A stretch of DNA of 64,000 bases from the NCBI GenBank assembly GCA_964489705.1, contig CAZAZQ010000014.1, forward strand, positions 1 through 64,000, in the 5' to 3' direction. Shown here one piece after another: positions 1-8,034 of the stretch. Source of the stretch: CAZAZQ01 sp964489705. GTDB taxonomy: Bacteria; Zixibacteria; MSB-5A5; GN15; FEB-12. The position numbers and the translations under genes are program-made. Position 1 is the stretch's first letter. Each line of letters begins with the position of its first letter. The notes beneath the pieces are model-generated. The model searched no databases. It saw only the letters and a list, made by a program, of their open reading frames with translations, and was not told the origin of the DNA.

Positions 1-313
1 AGACGTGCCACTCTCTCAATTCTTTGGCAGGTCTCTCCGAGACCTTCCCTACTTTTGCTTCTTCTGTTCTTATTGGAATTACATACAAACTGACATACCC
101 CTTTGCGAACATCTTGAATAAATCTATCCCGTCAATCTCCGCTGCTTTATCCCCGGAATCAAGGTCATTCCACATACCATCATCCCCACTAGGATTTTCC
201 TTCATCAGCCAGGGGAGGGGTTTGTTTGGGTCACGCTCCATCGCCAACAACGGCGAGGCGAACAGCCCCAATCCGAATGCTATCAGTATCAATAGCGTTA
301 ACCAACGCTTCAT
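1..313 (-). CDS. Small exported protein, paralog A (partial, runs off the window edge)
   Basis: An open frame starts at ATG 313-311 and stays open to base 1, giving 104 residues without a stop. It begins with a typical signal peptide (MKRWLTLLILIAFGLGLFAS) and then reads RDPNKPLPWLMKENPSGDD. That matches the protein at 598-870, which has HDPERPIPYLMNEHPSGDD at the same place after its signal peptide, so the two are tandem paralogs. The upstream sequence AGAGGTAACACAAG gives a plausible ribosome site. The last 20 or so codons are written by the interspersed palindromic repeat at 26-60, so the natural C-terminus may have been replaced by repeat insertion. I do not recognise the family. It is probably periplasmic. 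Confidence 0.6.
   Translation of the reverse strand, partial: MKRWLTLLILIAFGLGLFASPLLAMERDPNKPLPWLMKENPSGDDGMWNDLDSGDKAAEIDGIDLFKMFAKGYVSLYVIPIRTEEAKVGKVSERPAKELREWHV
26..60. repeat. Palindromic repeat unit, copy 1
   Basis: GGCAGGTCTC-TCC-GAGACCTTCC is a near-perfect hairpin followed by CTACTTTTGCT. The whole stretch recurs at 469-504, and looser copies lie at 1025-1047, 16101-16124 and 61829-61853 (inverted). This copy lies within the open frame of paralog A. Confidence 0.75.
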
Positions 314-365
314 CTTGTGTTACCTCTTTCTCTCCTCAATTTCCTCTCTATTCACACGCTCACTC

Positions 366-505
366 ATCGCCTTATTTGGGGTGCCCCACCGCTTGCGGTG
401 GGTACAACAACAACCACGTAGGGCATGGTCAGGAACAGACCTGCCACCAACACTACCGCAATTGCCTTGGCAGGTCTCTCCGAGACCTTCCCTACTTTTG
501 CTACG
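366..505. repeat. Composite palindromic repeat (two modules)
   Basis: This stretch fills most of the gap between the two small exported proteins. Module one contains the perfect hairpin CCCACCGC-TT-GCGGTGGG (385-402), followed by ACGTAGGGCATGGTCAGGAA and CAGACCTGCC. Module two (469-504) is the GGCAGGTCTC/GAGACC hairpin with CTACTTTTGCT. The same modules, partly decayed and on the other strand, sit together at 61765-61853. Module one recurs alone at 15805-15835. It looks like a mobile, non-coding intergenic repeat family. No coding frame here is credible. Confidence 0.7.
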
Positions 506-597
506 TTTCCGGACTATGCTCCTCTCATTACAAGAACCAACGAGGTTCCACTCGTTACTTTACTTCTCCCTCTTGTCACTCCCGAAAAAACGGGGAG

Positions 598-870
598 CTA
601 ATTTTTCTTTGTCTCTGGTCGTTCTTGTTGCCCTTCTCGCACGAGATTCAGGTGCTCGACGACGAACTGCTTGCACCATACGAAAACATCAAGCAGAGTG
701 GGATTATCACGGGAATCGACCTCATGCCAACCACTATCGTCACCCGATGGGTGTTCATTCATCAAATACGGGATGGGTCGTTCGGGGTCATGGTCTGATG
801 CCTCAAGTACCGGGAAAAAGATAAACAGAACCAACGTCAACACAATCGATAACGTCATCGTTTTCTCCAT
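598..870 (-). CDS. Small exported protein, paralog B
   Basis: A 90-residue protein with a strong ribosome site (AGAGAGGTGGTAGG) just before ATG 870-868. Residues 1-25 form a signal peptide (MEKTMTLSIVLTLVLFIFFP, ending near VLEAS). The mature part opens with HDPERPIPYLMNEHPSGDD and is rich in charged residues. It is the complete relative of the partial protein at 1-313. A sigma-70 type promoter lies 38-66 bases upstream. Mature length is about 65 residues. The single Cys (…VWCKQ…) is not in a lipobox, so it should be soluble in the periplasm or secreted. Function unknown. The conserved DP(N/E)(K/R)P(L/I)P(W/Y)LM block is the feature to search with. Confidence 0.65.
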   Translation of the reverse strand: MEKTMTLSIVLTLVLFIFFPVLEASDHDPERPIPYLMNEHPSGDDSGWHEVDSRDNPTLLDVFVWCKQFVVEHLNLVREGQQERPETKKN

Positions 871-1204
871 CCTACCACCTCTCTGAGGATACTCTTAACA
901 CAATATAATTTAACAACTTTTTCAATTTCCTGTCAAGGAAAAAAATTATCTTTTTTGTGGGAATTATCCGGACGATGCGAAGGACGTATCACCAAATACG
1001 GAGACGATACTCCCCTATTCCTTTGGCAAGTCTCTCTGAGACCTTTCCTCCTTTCCATTTTTGCTCCAAGCACAAGTTGGGAATGTCACTCTCCGTTGCA
1101 AGGTAAAGTCACAAAAATTTAAGTTGACGTTTTTCCTCTCATATTTATAATGACCGAAATTTGATGATGCAATTTTCGCACCCAAAAGAACAAGGAGGTA
1201 ACGA
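871..1204. other. Divergent intergenic region between protein B and the lipoprotein
   Basis: No gene is supported here. It holds the promoter for protein B (908-936), a diverged copy of the GGTCTC/GAGACC palindrome at 1025-1047 (GGCAAGTCTC-TCT-GAGACCTTTCC) and AT-rich sequence before the lipoprotein start. A strong ribosome site, AAGGAGGTAACGA, lies directly before GTG 1205. Confidence 0.55.
908..936 (-). promoter_or_regulatory. Sigma-70 type promoter for small exported protein B
   Basis: Read on the minus strand, TTGACA (936-931), a 17-base spacer, then TTAAAT (913-908). This predicts a start near base 900 and a 30-base leader before the ATG at 870. Confidence 0.5.
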
Positions 1205-1930
1205 GTGAAAAAGGTAATCCTGTGCCTTATGCTTGGCATGGTTGTTCTAGGTTCAGGCTGTGATGACGACAAGTCAACAGGCAGTACCGCCGCACCGCAG
1301 TCCATCGTGGCAATCATCTACGAATCGAATTCCGGTTGGGCAAATGATATGAGGTCACTGCTCTCGGACAACGGCTTCACCACGCTATTGCTGGAACTGA
1401 GTGAAATCCCAACTGCGAATTTCTCTAACGTTAATCTTATAATTGTCAGTCCTTGGATAGGATCGGGCTATGATTTCGGAGACAGTGCTGCCGTAGACAC
1501 TATCAAGGCTTTAGACAAGCCGATTTTAGGTGTGGGACCCGGAGGCGCCCGTCTGTTTCAAGGGATGGACGCAACCATCAACTGGGGACACTGCTGGAGC
1601 TCGTCGGATACCAATAGCACCAGCCTGTCATCCACCCACATGTATGTGGTCGATCCATCGCACTCCGTCTTCACAAAGCCTAATTCGATATCAATCCCGG
1701 CAGATTCCCTGCTCGAAATATACACGCGCTCAGCGTACGTCGCTGAGTATAAGCCGCATCTGCCTGACAGTATCATGTACATCGGTCGTCAGGGGGAAGA
1801 CGAAAACCACTACACCCTGGTCAAAGAAGGCGAACGTTATTGCTTGTGGGGATATACCAACTCACCATCAAGCATGACCCAAGCCGGCAAGGACCTGTTT
1901 ATAAACGTGGTACATTACATGATCCAATAG
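1205..1930 (+). CDS. Lipoprotein with flavodoxin/GATase-like fold
   Basis: A 241-residue protein with GTG start and ideal AAGGAGG ribosome site. The N-terminus is a lipoprotein signal with lipobox LGSGC (Cys about residue 19), followed by DDDKSTGST. The remainder alternates predicted beta strands and helices: VAIIYES at the first strand, LLLELSE, LIIVSPWIGSG, and a conserved-looking PILGVGPGGARLFQG turn. This resembles class-I glutamine amidotransferase/ThuA-like Rossmann proteins, but I see no Cys-His-Glu triad, so a catalytic role is unproven. It probably sits in the periplasm or outer membrane. It is a single gene convergent with sucCD. A loosely similar domain occurs in the 1107-residue-frame surface protein at 56943-60161. 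Confidence 0.7.
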   Translation: MKKVILCLMLGMVVLGSGCDDDKSTGSTAAPQSIVAIIYESNSGWANDMRSLLSDNGFTTLLLELSEIPTANFSNVNLIIVSPWIGSGYDFGDSAAVDTIKALDKPILGVGPGGARLFQGMDATINWGHCWSSSDTNSTSLSSTHMYVVDPSHSVFTKPNSISIPADSLLEIYTRSAYVAEYKPHLPDSIMYIGRQGEDENHYTLVKEGERYCLWGYTNSPSSMTQAGKDLFINVVHYMIQ

Positions 1931-1937
1931 TGGGAAT

Positions 1938-1973
1938 ATCTGCTGGGCAGACGGAGACGTCTGCCCAGCAGAT
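1938..1973. terminator. Perfect hairpin between convergent genes
   Basis: ATCTGCTGGGCAGACG (1938-1953), loop GAGA, CGTCTGCCCAGCAGAT (1958-1973): 16 paired bases with a GNRA-type tetraloop. It lies between the stop of the lipoprotein gene and the stop of sucD. There is no long T run, so it may act as a bidirectional terminator or as an mRNA-stabilising 3' hairpin. Confidence 0.65.
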
Positions 1974-1983
1974 GCGCAACCCG

Positions 1984-2850
1984 TCACACTCCGAGTTTCT
2001 TCAACGTCTCCGGGATATCCAAGAACGTCTTGCACGGATGCGCACCGGCGGCGGCAAGAGCATCGAGCTTTTCTTTCGCCGTGCCCATTTTGCCTTCGAC
2101 GATAGCTCCGGCATGCCCCATCCGTTTTCCGGGAGGCGCAAAGATACCACCTATCATCGCCAGCACCGGCGTTTTCATCTTGGGAATAATCTCGGTGGCT
2201 TTTTCTTCGTAGACTCCGCCGATCTCACCGCATAACACCACCGCCTTCGTCTTCTCGTCCTCTTCGAACTTCCAAAGGATTTCGTTGAAGGTCGACCCCA
2301 AAACCGGATCGCCGCCCAATCCGACGCAGGTCGATTCGCCGTAACCGCTGCGAGTGAGCGTGTCGGCGACGTAGTAGGTAATGGAGCCGGAGCGCGAGAC
2401 GGTTCCGACGCGTCCCGGGGTGAACGCTATATCCGGCATGATGCCCAAGTTGGCTTCACCGGGAGTGATGACACCGGCGGTGTTGCCGCCGATGACCGTG
2501 GCACCATGCGCCACCGCCTCTCGCCGGACGTGTAGCATGTCGTGAATGGGAATATGCTCGGGGATAACCACCAAGAACTTTATCCCGGCACGGATAGCTT
2601 CAATCGCCGCTTCCTTTACAAACGGCGCCGGGAGGAAAATCACCGACACATCGGCGCCGGTTTGCTCCACGCATTCCGCCACCGTATCGAAAACCGGCTT
2701 TTCCAAAACTTTCTGTCCGCCTTTCCCCGGTGAGGTGCCGCCGACAATGTTGGTTCCGTACGCAAGCATTCGCTCCGTATGGAACCGTCCGGCACCACCC
2801 GTAATCCCCTGCACCATCACCTTGCTGTTCTTGTCAACCAGAATAGCCAT
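1984..2850 (-). CDS. sucD: Succinyl-CoA synthetase alpha subunit
   Basis: 288 residues, full length for the family. SucD carries the CoA-binding Rossmann domain and the phosphohistidine of the enzyme that turns succinyl-CoA, phosphate and NDP into succinate, CoA and NTP in the TCA cycle. The N-terminus MAILVDKNSKVMVQGITGGA is the canonical CoA-binding start, and the active-site His is in GKRMGHAGAI near residue 245. It is translationally coupled to sucC: the sucC stop and sucD start share a base in TGATG. Confidence 0.97.
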   Translation of the reverse strand: MAILVDKNSKVMVQGITGGAGRFHTERMLAYGTNIVGGTSPGKGGQKVLEKPVFDTVAECVEQTGADVSVIFLPAPFVKEAAIEAIRAGIKFLVVIPEHIPIHDMLHVRREAVAHGATVIGGNTAGVITPGEANLGIMPDIAFTPGRVGTVSRSGSITYYVADTLTRSGYGESTCVGLGGDPVLGSTFNEILWKFEEDEKTKAVVLCGEIGGVYEEKATEIIPKMKTPVLAMIGGIFAPPGKRMGHAGAIVEGKMGTAKEKLDALAAAGAHPCKTFLDIPETLKKLGV

Positions 2851-4049
2851 CAGTTACCCCCCTTCCGCATCTTCGCCAGTTCCACGGCGCGTTTTGCAAT
2901 CTCTTCAATCGGCGTCTCGATACCATGAATTTCCACTTGCTCAAACAATTCCGGATTCTCCTTTTTTGCCTCTTCGAAAATACGCACCCCCTCTTGCCAC
3001 ATGTTTCCCGTCATCCGCATCACCATCGGCTTGGACAAACCGTGCTCCTTGAGAAACATCACCACACCCTTGGCGAAATCGTCGCACCGGCTGATGCCGC
3101 CGAAACGCGCTCCAAAGATGACTTTCACATTGGGGTTTTCATCGAGCAGTACCAGCATTTTGGCTATCCGCTCCGGAGAAGGTCCTCCGCCGGAGTCCAT
3201 GAAGTTCGCCGGTTTGCCGCCATAGTAATGGATAAAATCGTTACCCATGATTCCGAAGCCTGCTCCGCCGGGGAACATACCGATGTCTCCATCAAGATCC
3301 AAGTACGGGATGCCCCACTCTTTCGCCTGCCGTTCCCGCGGCGTCATCTCTCCCTCTTCGTGGCGCATCTCAATGCCCATCTCCTTCAGCTCAGGATGGC
3401 GGAACACTGCGTCGTCATCGAGCGAGACGCGACTGTCGGCGGCTATCAATTCGCCCGATTCGGTCAACACCAGCGGATTTATCTCGACCAACTTGGCGTC
3501 GTACTTTTTGAACAAATTGTACAACCCGACGATAATCGCCGCCGCCTTTTTCAACTGTTCCGATGGGATACCGATTTTCTTGGCGATAGACAAAGCATCG
3601 AAAGAATAGAGCTCTTCTTCAATGCCGAGCACTTTCTTGAAAATCTTCTCGGGATGCTTTTCCGCCGTCTCTTCGATATCGACGCCCCCTTCCCCGGAAG
3701 CGATAATGACCAACGTATAGTTCGCTCGGTCTATCGTCACGCCGACATAATATTCGTGTTTGATGTCCAGTTTCGGTTCTATCAAGAGGGTCTCGACGGG
3801 ATACCCTTTGATTTTCATCCCCAGAAGTTCTCCCGCCAGTGTGCGTGCTTGCTCTTCCGACTCGGCTATCTTGATGCCGCCCGCCTTGCCGCGCCCGCCT
3901 GTCAGGACTTGCGACTTCAGCACCACCGGCGCACCGATTTCCCGCACCGTCTGCCCCACCTCGTCGGCACTTCGCGCCAAGCGACTCTCGGCAACGGGAA
4001 TTTTATACTTCTTGAAGAGGTCTTTCCCTTCATACTCATATAACCGCAT
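2850..4049 (-). CDS. sucC: Succinyl-CoA synthetase beta subunit
   Basis: 399 residues. An ATP-grasp domain begins at MRLYEYEGKDLFKKYKIPV, with the lysine/glycine loop VVLKSQVLTGGRGKAGGIK near residue 45. A C-terminal CoA-ligase domain (FPGGAGFGIMGNDFIHYYGG, then NFMDSGGGPS) follows. It forms the heterodimer or heterotetramer with SucD and sets nucleotide choice. The ATG at 4049 is preceded by AAGGTGAG. The promoter at 4103-4130 makes sucCD a two-gene unit ending at the 1938-1973 hairpin. Confidence 0.97.
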   Translation of the reverse strand: MRLYEYEGKDLFKKYKIPVAESRLARSADEVGQTVREIGAPVVLKSQVLTGGRGKAGGIKIAESEEQARTLAGELLGMKIKGYPVETLLIEPKLDIKHEYYVGVTIDRANYTLVIIASGEGGVDIEETAEKHPEKIFKKVLGIEEELYSFDALSIAKKIGIPSEQLKKAAAIIVGLYNLFKKYDAKLVEINPLVLTESGELIAADSRVSLDDDAVFRHPELKEMGIEMRHEEGEMTPRERQAKEWGIPYLDLDGDIGMFPGGAGFGIMGNDFIHYYGGKPANFMDSGGGPSPERIAKMLVLLDENPNVKVIFGARFGGISRCDDFAKGVVMFLKEHGLSKPMVMRMTGNMWQEGVRIFEEAKKENPELFEQVEIHGIETPIEEIAKRAVELAKMRKGGN

Positions 4050-4102
4050 AACTCACCTTAACTCTATACGCAATTGCAACTTCAATTCCACAATACCTGC
4101 CT

Positions 4103-4130
4103 AATGTATACCGATTGCCGAAATTGTCAA
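4103..4130 (-). promoter_or_regulatory. Sigma-70 type promoter of sucCD
   Basis: On the minus strand TTGACA (4130-4125), 16-base spacer, TACATT (4108-4103). It lies about 54 bases upstream of the sucC ATG and after the end of the efflux operon. Confidence 0.6.
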
Positions 4131-4187
4131 CTCGATTGTACGGAATACGCCCGATTTTCAGGAAAGAATGGGGGGTAAAGGAATGTC

Positions 4188-5282
4188 CTACCGCTTGCTG
4201 AAACGAAGATACGCAAAGCCGAAAATAATGACGGCAAAGACAGCCTGTGCGATGACGTCCGGCAGCAAATCGACGATCCCCGCCCCGCGCATCATAATCC
4301 CTCGAACAATGCTCAGGAAATAGCGCATGGGGTTCAAGTAAGTGATATACTGGAGCCAATGGGGCATATTGGCGATAGGTGTGAAAAAGCCGGAGGTCAA
4401 AATAGTAAAGATGGAAAAGAACCAGGCAAAGAACATCGCTTGCTGTTGGGTAGACGTCACGGTTGAGAAAAACAACCCGATGCCGAGCACTGCCAGCAAA
4501 TACACCGCCGCCAGCACGAAGAGCAGCCAGAACGACCCGACAAAAGGAACATGGAACCACGCAATCCCGATTATCAACACTACCACCATCTCGAACAAGC
4601 CCAAGATGGCAAAAGGAATCACTTTGCCTGCCAAGAAAGTGAATTTTGTAATCGGCGTTACCAGAATTTGTTCGAGAGTCCCGTGTTCCCGTTCCCGAAC
4701 GATTCCCATCGAGGTGAGCATAATGGTGAGCATGGTCAAAAGAATGGCGACGATACCCGGCACCATGAAATAGACTGACTCTCCCTCAGGGTTGTACAGC
4801 ACTTGCGTGCGCAGCTCCAGCGGCGGGTGGAAGCCGGTTTGTTCCTGCGAAAACTGCTGGGCGATGCGGGAAGCATAACCTATCCCAATGGCGGCGGAAT
4901 TGGCGTTGGAACCATCGGCAAGCAAACCGACAGTGATGGACTTCCGCTCGGTTATTTTCTCAGAGAAATCATCGGGGATGATAATCGCCATCTCGCTTGT
5001 CCCCTCTTTGAAGCGCTGTTCCAACTGAAGCACGGAGGTATGAGGCTCCGCCGGAACGAAGTATTCGCCGGCTTGAAACGCTTCCACCAATTCCCGCGAG
5101 AAGGAGGTGCGGTCGAAATCGTACACGTCAAGCGCCAATCGTTTAACGTCGGTGTTGACCACGTAGCCGAAGAGAATGAGCTGAATAATCGGCATCAGGA
5201 AAATCAATCGCAGCATGTTGGGGTCACGAAAGACCTGCAGAAACTCTTTTTTTACCAAACCGCGAAACGCCCGCCACATCAT
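4188..5282 (-). CDS. ABC-2 type permease, second of a pair (YbhR-like)
   Basis: About 364 residues. Architecture is one N-terminal membrane helix (near LIFLMPIIQLILFGYVV), a large periplasmic loop of about 150 residues, then five helices, which is the ABC-2/DrrB export fold. The motif GTLEQILVTP after MGIVREREH is typical of this family. The start is ATG 5282, overlapping the stop of the upstream permease as TGATG. A GTG three bases earlier is possible. It should pair with the permease at 5282-6388 as the inner-membrane channel of the efflux pump. It is the last gene of the operon. Confidence 0.9.
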   Translation of the reverse strand: MMWRAFRGLVKKEFLQVFRDPNMLRLIFLMPIIQLILFGYVVNTDVKRLALDVYDFDRTSFSRELVEAFQAGEYFVPAEPHTSVLQLEQRFKEGTSEMAIIIPDDFSEKITERKSITVGLLADGSNANSAAIGIGYASRIAQQFSQEQTGFHPPLELRTQVLYNPEGESVYFMVPGIVAILLTMLTIMLTSMGIVREREHGTLEQILVTPITKFTFLAGKVIPFAILGLFEMVVVLIIGIAWFHVPFVGSFWLLFVLAAVYLLAVLGIGLFFSTVTSTQQQAMFFAWFFSIFTILTSGFFTPIANMPHWLQYITYLNPMRYFLSIVRGIMMRGAGIVDLLPDVIAQAVFAVIIFGFAYLRFSKR

Positions 5283-6388
5283 CACACCACCTTTGTCTTA
5301 AATCGAACGGCTGCGATAACAACCATGACCACCATCAACAGCACTAACGGAATCCCTTGAACAGCGACAATCTGGAAACCCGCCCCCTTGAGCATCACCC
5401 CGCGAATAATCGTCACGAAATACTTTGCCGGGATGATATGCGCCAGCCATTGAATCGGCAGCGGCATATTCTTAATGGCAAAGATAAAACCGGAGAGCAT
5501 CACCGACGGCAACATCGTCGTTACGACCGCAAACATCATTGCCACCTGTTGGGTGCTGACCAGCGAGGAAATCAAAATCCCGATCGACAACGCCGCCGAA
5601 ATGTATATCAAGCCGAATCCCAACAAAAGCAGCCGAGAGCCGACAAACGGCACCCCGAAGATAACCTTTGCAAAGACCAAGACAAGAATTCCATCCAAGA
5701 GCGCCAAGGAGACATAAGGGAGGATTTTCCCCAATAGTATCTCAATCGGTTTCACCGGCGCCGTCAAGAGCTGCTCCATAGTGCCGGTTTCTTTTTCCCG
5801 GGCGATGGTCACCGAGGTCAAGAGCGCGGATATCATCAAAAGAATTATCGCCACCAAGGCGGGGACAAAGAAGTGCGCCGACTCCAAATCGGGGTTGTAC
5901 AGTATCTGCGGTGAGATAACCACACCGGGAAGAGAACGGTTCGGCGTCAGCCGCTCGGTGAGAAACTGATAAAACAACTGGTTGGTATAGTTCTGCACTG
6001 CCGCACTGACGTTGTTGTCCGACCCGTCAATCATCAACCCAAGAGCATACGCTTCCCCCGTTCGGAGAGCTTCGGCAAACCCTTTCTTGATAATCAATAC
6101 CCCATGAGCCTTCCCGGCGCGGAGAATTTCCTCCGGGTCATACTCATCGACAGCGGTTTCGGGAGGGATAAAATAGCGGGACTGGTATAATCGGTTCCTG
6201 AAATCCCGTGAATCGGCGCTATGGTCATAATCGACAACGGAGAGAATTATCTCATTGATATCCATGTTGATGGCGTAGCCGTAGAGCACCGTCATCATAA
6301 TCGGCATCAAGATGACAATAATCAACGAACGCGAGTCCCGCAGGATATGGTAAAACTCTTTTTGCGCGAGGAACCTAATGCGACGCAT
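5282..6388 (-). CDS. ABC-2 type permease, first of a pair (YbhS-like)
   Basis: 368 residues from ATG 6388, chosen because AGGAGGAG precedes it and the longer frame would run far into the ATPase gene. The N-terminus MRRIRFLAQKEFYHILRDSR and the REKETGTMEQLLTAPVKPIE motif are hallmarks of ABC-2 drug-export permeases. Topology is one helix, a large outer loop, then about five helices. It overlaps the upstream ATPase by 14 bases. It is homologous to the following permease, so the channel is probably a heterodimer. Confidence 0.92.
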   Translation of the reverse strand: MRRIRFLAQKEFYHILRDSRSLIIVILMPIMMTVLYGYAINMDINEIILSVVDYDHSADSRDFRNRLYQSRYFIPPETAVDEYDPEEILRAGKAHGVLIIKKGFAEALRTGEAYALGLMIDGSDNNVSAAVQNYTNQLFYQFLTERLTPNRSLPGVVISPQILYNPDLESAHFFVPALVAIILLMISALLTSVTIAREKETGTMEQLLTAPVKPIEILLGKILPYVSLALLDGILVLVFAKVIFGVPFVGSRLLLLGFGLIYISAALSIGILISSLVSTQQVAMMFAVVTTMLPSVMLSGFIFAIKNMPLPIQWLAHIIPAKYFVTIIRGVMLKGAGFQIVAVQGIPLVLLMVVMVVIAAVRFKTKVV

Positions 6389-7124
6389 GGTTCTCCTCCT
6401 TCGGCATGACCAACGAGATAAACGCCTCTTCGAGATTGGCGGCATCCAGTTCTCGGACGATGTCGAACGGCTTCCCCATTTTTACAATCCGTCCCTGGTG
6501 CATAATGGAAATCCGTCCGCAGTATTCGGCTTCGTCCATATAGTGGGTGGTGACAAAAATGGTGACCTTTTCTTCCGCCAGCTCATAGAGTATATCCCAG
6601 AACTTACGACGGAAAACGGGATCCACACCGGCAGTCGGCTCGTCAAGAAAAAGAATCTCCGGCTCGTGCATCAACGCCACTCCCAACGCCAAACGCTGGC
6701 GCCATCCTACCGGCAAGGTGCTTGCCAAGCGGTGGCTGAACTCATGCAACGACAAGCGCTCCGAAAGGAGAGCGATTCGTTTTTCGATATAAGAGCGGGA
6801 CAACCCATACGCCGAACCGTAGAAACGTAAATTTTCCAAGCCGGTCAAATCGGGATACAAGGAAAATTTCTGGGACATATATCCGATGCGCTTTTTTATC
6901 TGCTCCGGCTGGGTGATGACATCATATCCCGCCACCGTCCCTTCCCCGGAAGTTGGCATCAACAATCCGCACAGCATCCGTATCGTCGTCGTCTTACCGG
7001 CGCCGTTGGCGCCCAAAAATCCGAAGGTTTCCCCTTTTCGCACCGTCAGAGAGACGTTATCGACCGCCTTGAAAGTCCCGAAATGGCGAGACAAGTCTTT
7101 TATGGAGATGGCGATATCATCCAT
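6375..7124 (-). CDS. ABC transporter ATPase (YbhF-like, second half)
   Basis: 249 residues. Walker A GANGAGKTT (near residue 37) and Walker B ILFLDEPTAG with the following H-loop (TTHYMDEAEYC) are intact. The signature motif is LPVGWRQRL rather than LSGGQ, a variant typical of the drug-export ATPase fused in E. coli YbhF. It powers export with the partner ATPase at 7117-8034. In E. coli the two ATPases are one polypeptide; here they are separate genes overlapping by 8 bases. Confidence 0.92.
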   Translation of the reverse strand: MDDIAISIKDLSRHFGTFKAVDNVSLTVRKGETFGFLGANGAGKTTTIRMLCGLLMPTSGEGTVAGYDVITQPEQIKKRIGYMSQKFSLYPDLTGLENLRFYGSAYGLSRSYIEKRIALLSERLSLHEFSHRLASTLPVGWRQRLALGVALMHEPEILFLDEPTAGVDPVFRRKFWDILYELAEEKVTIFVTTHYMDEAEYCGRISIMHQGRIVKMGKPFDIVRELDAANLEEAFISLVMPKEENHASH

Positions 7125-8034
7125 TGCTTCGCTCCATCAGTTGGATAAAACAGTCCTCCAGGTTCGGCGGCACCGGCGTCACTTTGTCCGGCTCCAGCCC
7201 TACCTGCTTGAGCACCTGTGCCAGTTCCGCAAACTCGACGTCGGGATCGGTATACAGGTGCATACTGGAACCGAACCGGCGGGAACGGACGACTTTCGTC
7301 TCGTTAATTCGTTGGAGAATTTCATGGGTCGGTTCCATCTCGAGAGAATAGACCTTTCCTTCGAAGAGGGAGGTAAGTTCTTCCGGGGTTCCTTCGGCAA
7401 GTTTGCGTCCGCCGAAGATAAAACAAGCCCGGTCGGCTTTGGCGACTTCGTCCATGTACGGAGTGGAGGTAATAATAGTCACGCCTTCCTTTTTCAGACT
7501 GCCTAAAATTTCCCAGAACTGCCGACGGGAAAGGGGATCTACTCCGGTTGTCGGCTCATCGAGCAACAACAGCTTCGGCTCGTGTATCAACGCACACGAC
7601 AGCGCCAGCTTTTGTTTCATCCCGCCGGAAAGGGCTCCGGCGCGGCGAGAGGCAAACGGCTTCAGGTTCGAAAAGGAATAGAGGTGCTCGCTTTTCTCTC
7701 GGTAGTGTTTGCCGGTAATACCGTAGATGCCGGCGTAAAACGTTAAGTTCTCCTCCACGCTCAAGTCGGGATAGAGAGAAAATATCTGGGGCATGTATCC
7801 CAGGCGGGATTTCACCTGTTCGAATTGTTTGAAGACATCCAAACCGTCGATGTGCACCTCTCCTTCGTCCGGATCGATGAGGTTACACATACTGCGGATA
7901 ATCGTCGTCTTTCCGGCACCATCCGGTCCGACCAGGGCATAGATTTCTCCCTGGCTGACCTCGAAGGAGAAATCGTCGACGGCTTTAATGGAACCGTACG
8001 ACTTTGACAAATGGGAAACGGAGACAAACGCCAT
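7117..8034 (-). CDS. ABC transporter ATPase (YbhF-like, first half)
   Basis: 305 residues from ATG 8034, which overlaps the adaptor stop as TGATG. Walker A GPDGAGKTT, canonical signature LSGGMKQKL and Walker B LLLLDEPTTG are all present. The switch region reads TSTPYMDE, lacking the usual switch His (normally T-H), so this site may be hydrolytically weak and the partner ATPase may dominate. A C-terminal extension of about 80 residues after the nucleotide-binding domain is common in DrrA-type exporters. Confidence 0.92.
   Translation of the reverse strand: MAFVSVSHLSKSYGSIKAVDDFSFEVSQGEIYALVGPDGAGKTTIIRSMCNLIDPDEGEVHIDGLDVFKQFEQVKSRLGYMPQIFSLYPDLSVEENLTFYAGIYGITGKHYREKSEHLYSFSNLKPFASRRAGALSGGMKQKLALSCALIHEPKLLLLDEPTTGVDPLSRRQFWEILGSLKKEGVTIITSTPYMDEVAKADRACFIFGGRKLAEGTPEELTSLFEGKVYSLEMEPTHEILQRINETKVVRSRRFGSSMHLYTDPDVEFAELAQVLKQVGLEPDKVTPVPPNLEDCFIQLMERSNG

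Noticed and set aside
366..505. Attenuator or terminator for the small exported protein genes
   Set aside because: The hairpins recur elsewhere in unrelated contexts and in both orientations, so they are better explained as interspersed repeats.
2925..4043. 372-codon plus-strand frame opposite sucC
   Set aside because: It is the antisense of a certain gene, His/Arg/Phe-rich, with no ribosome site or recognisable domain.
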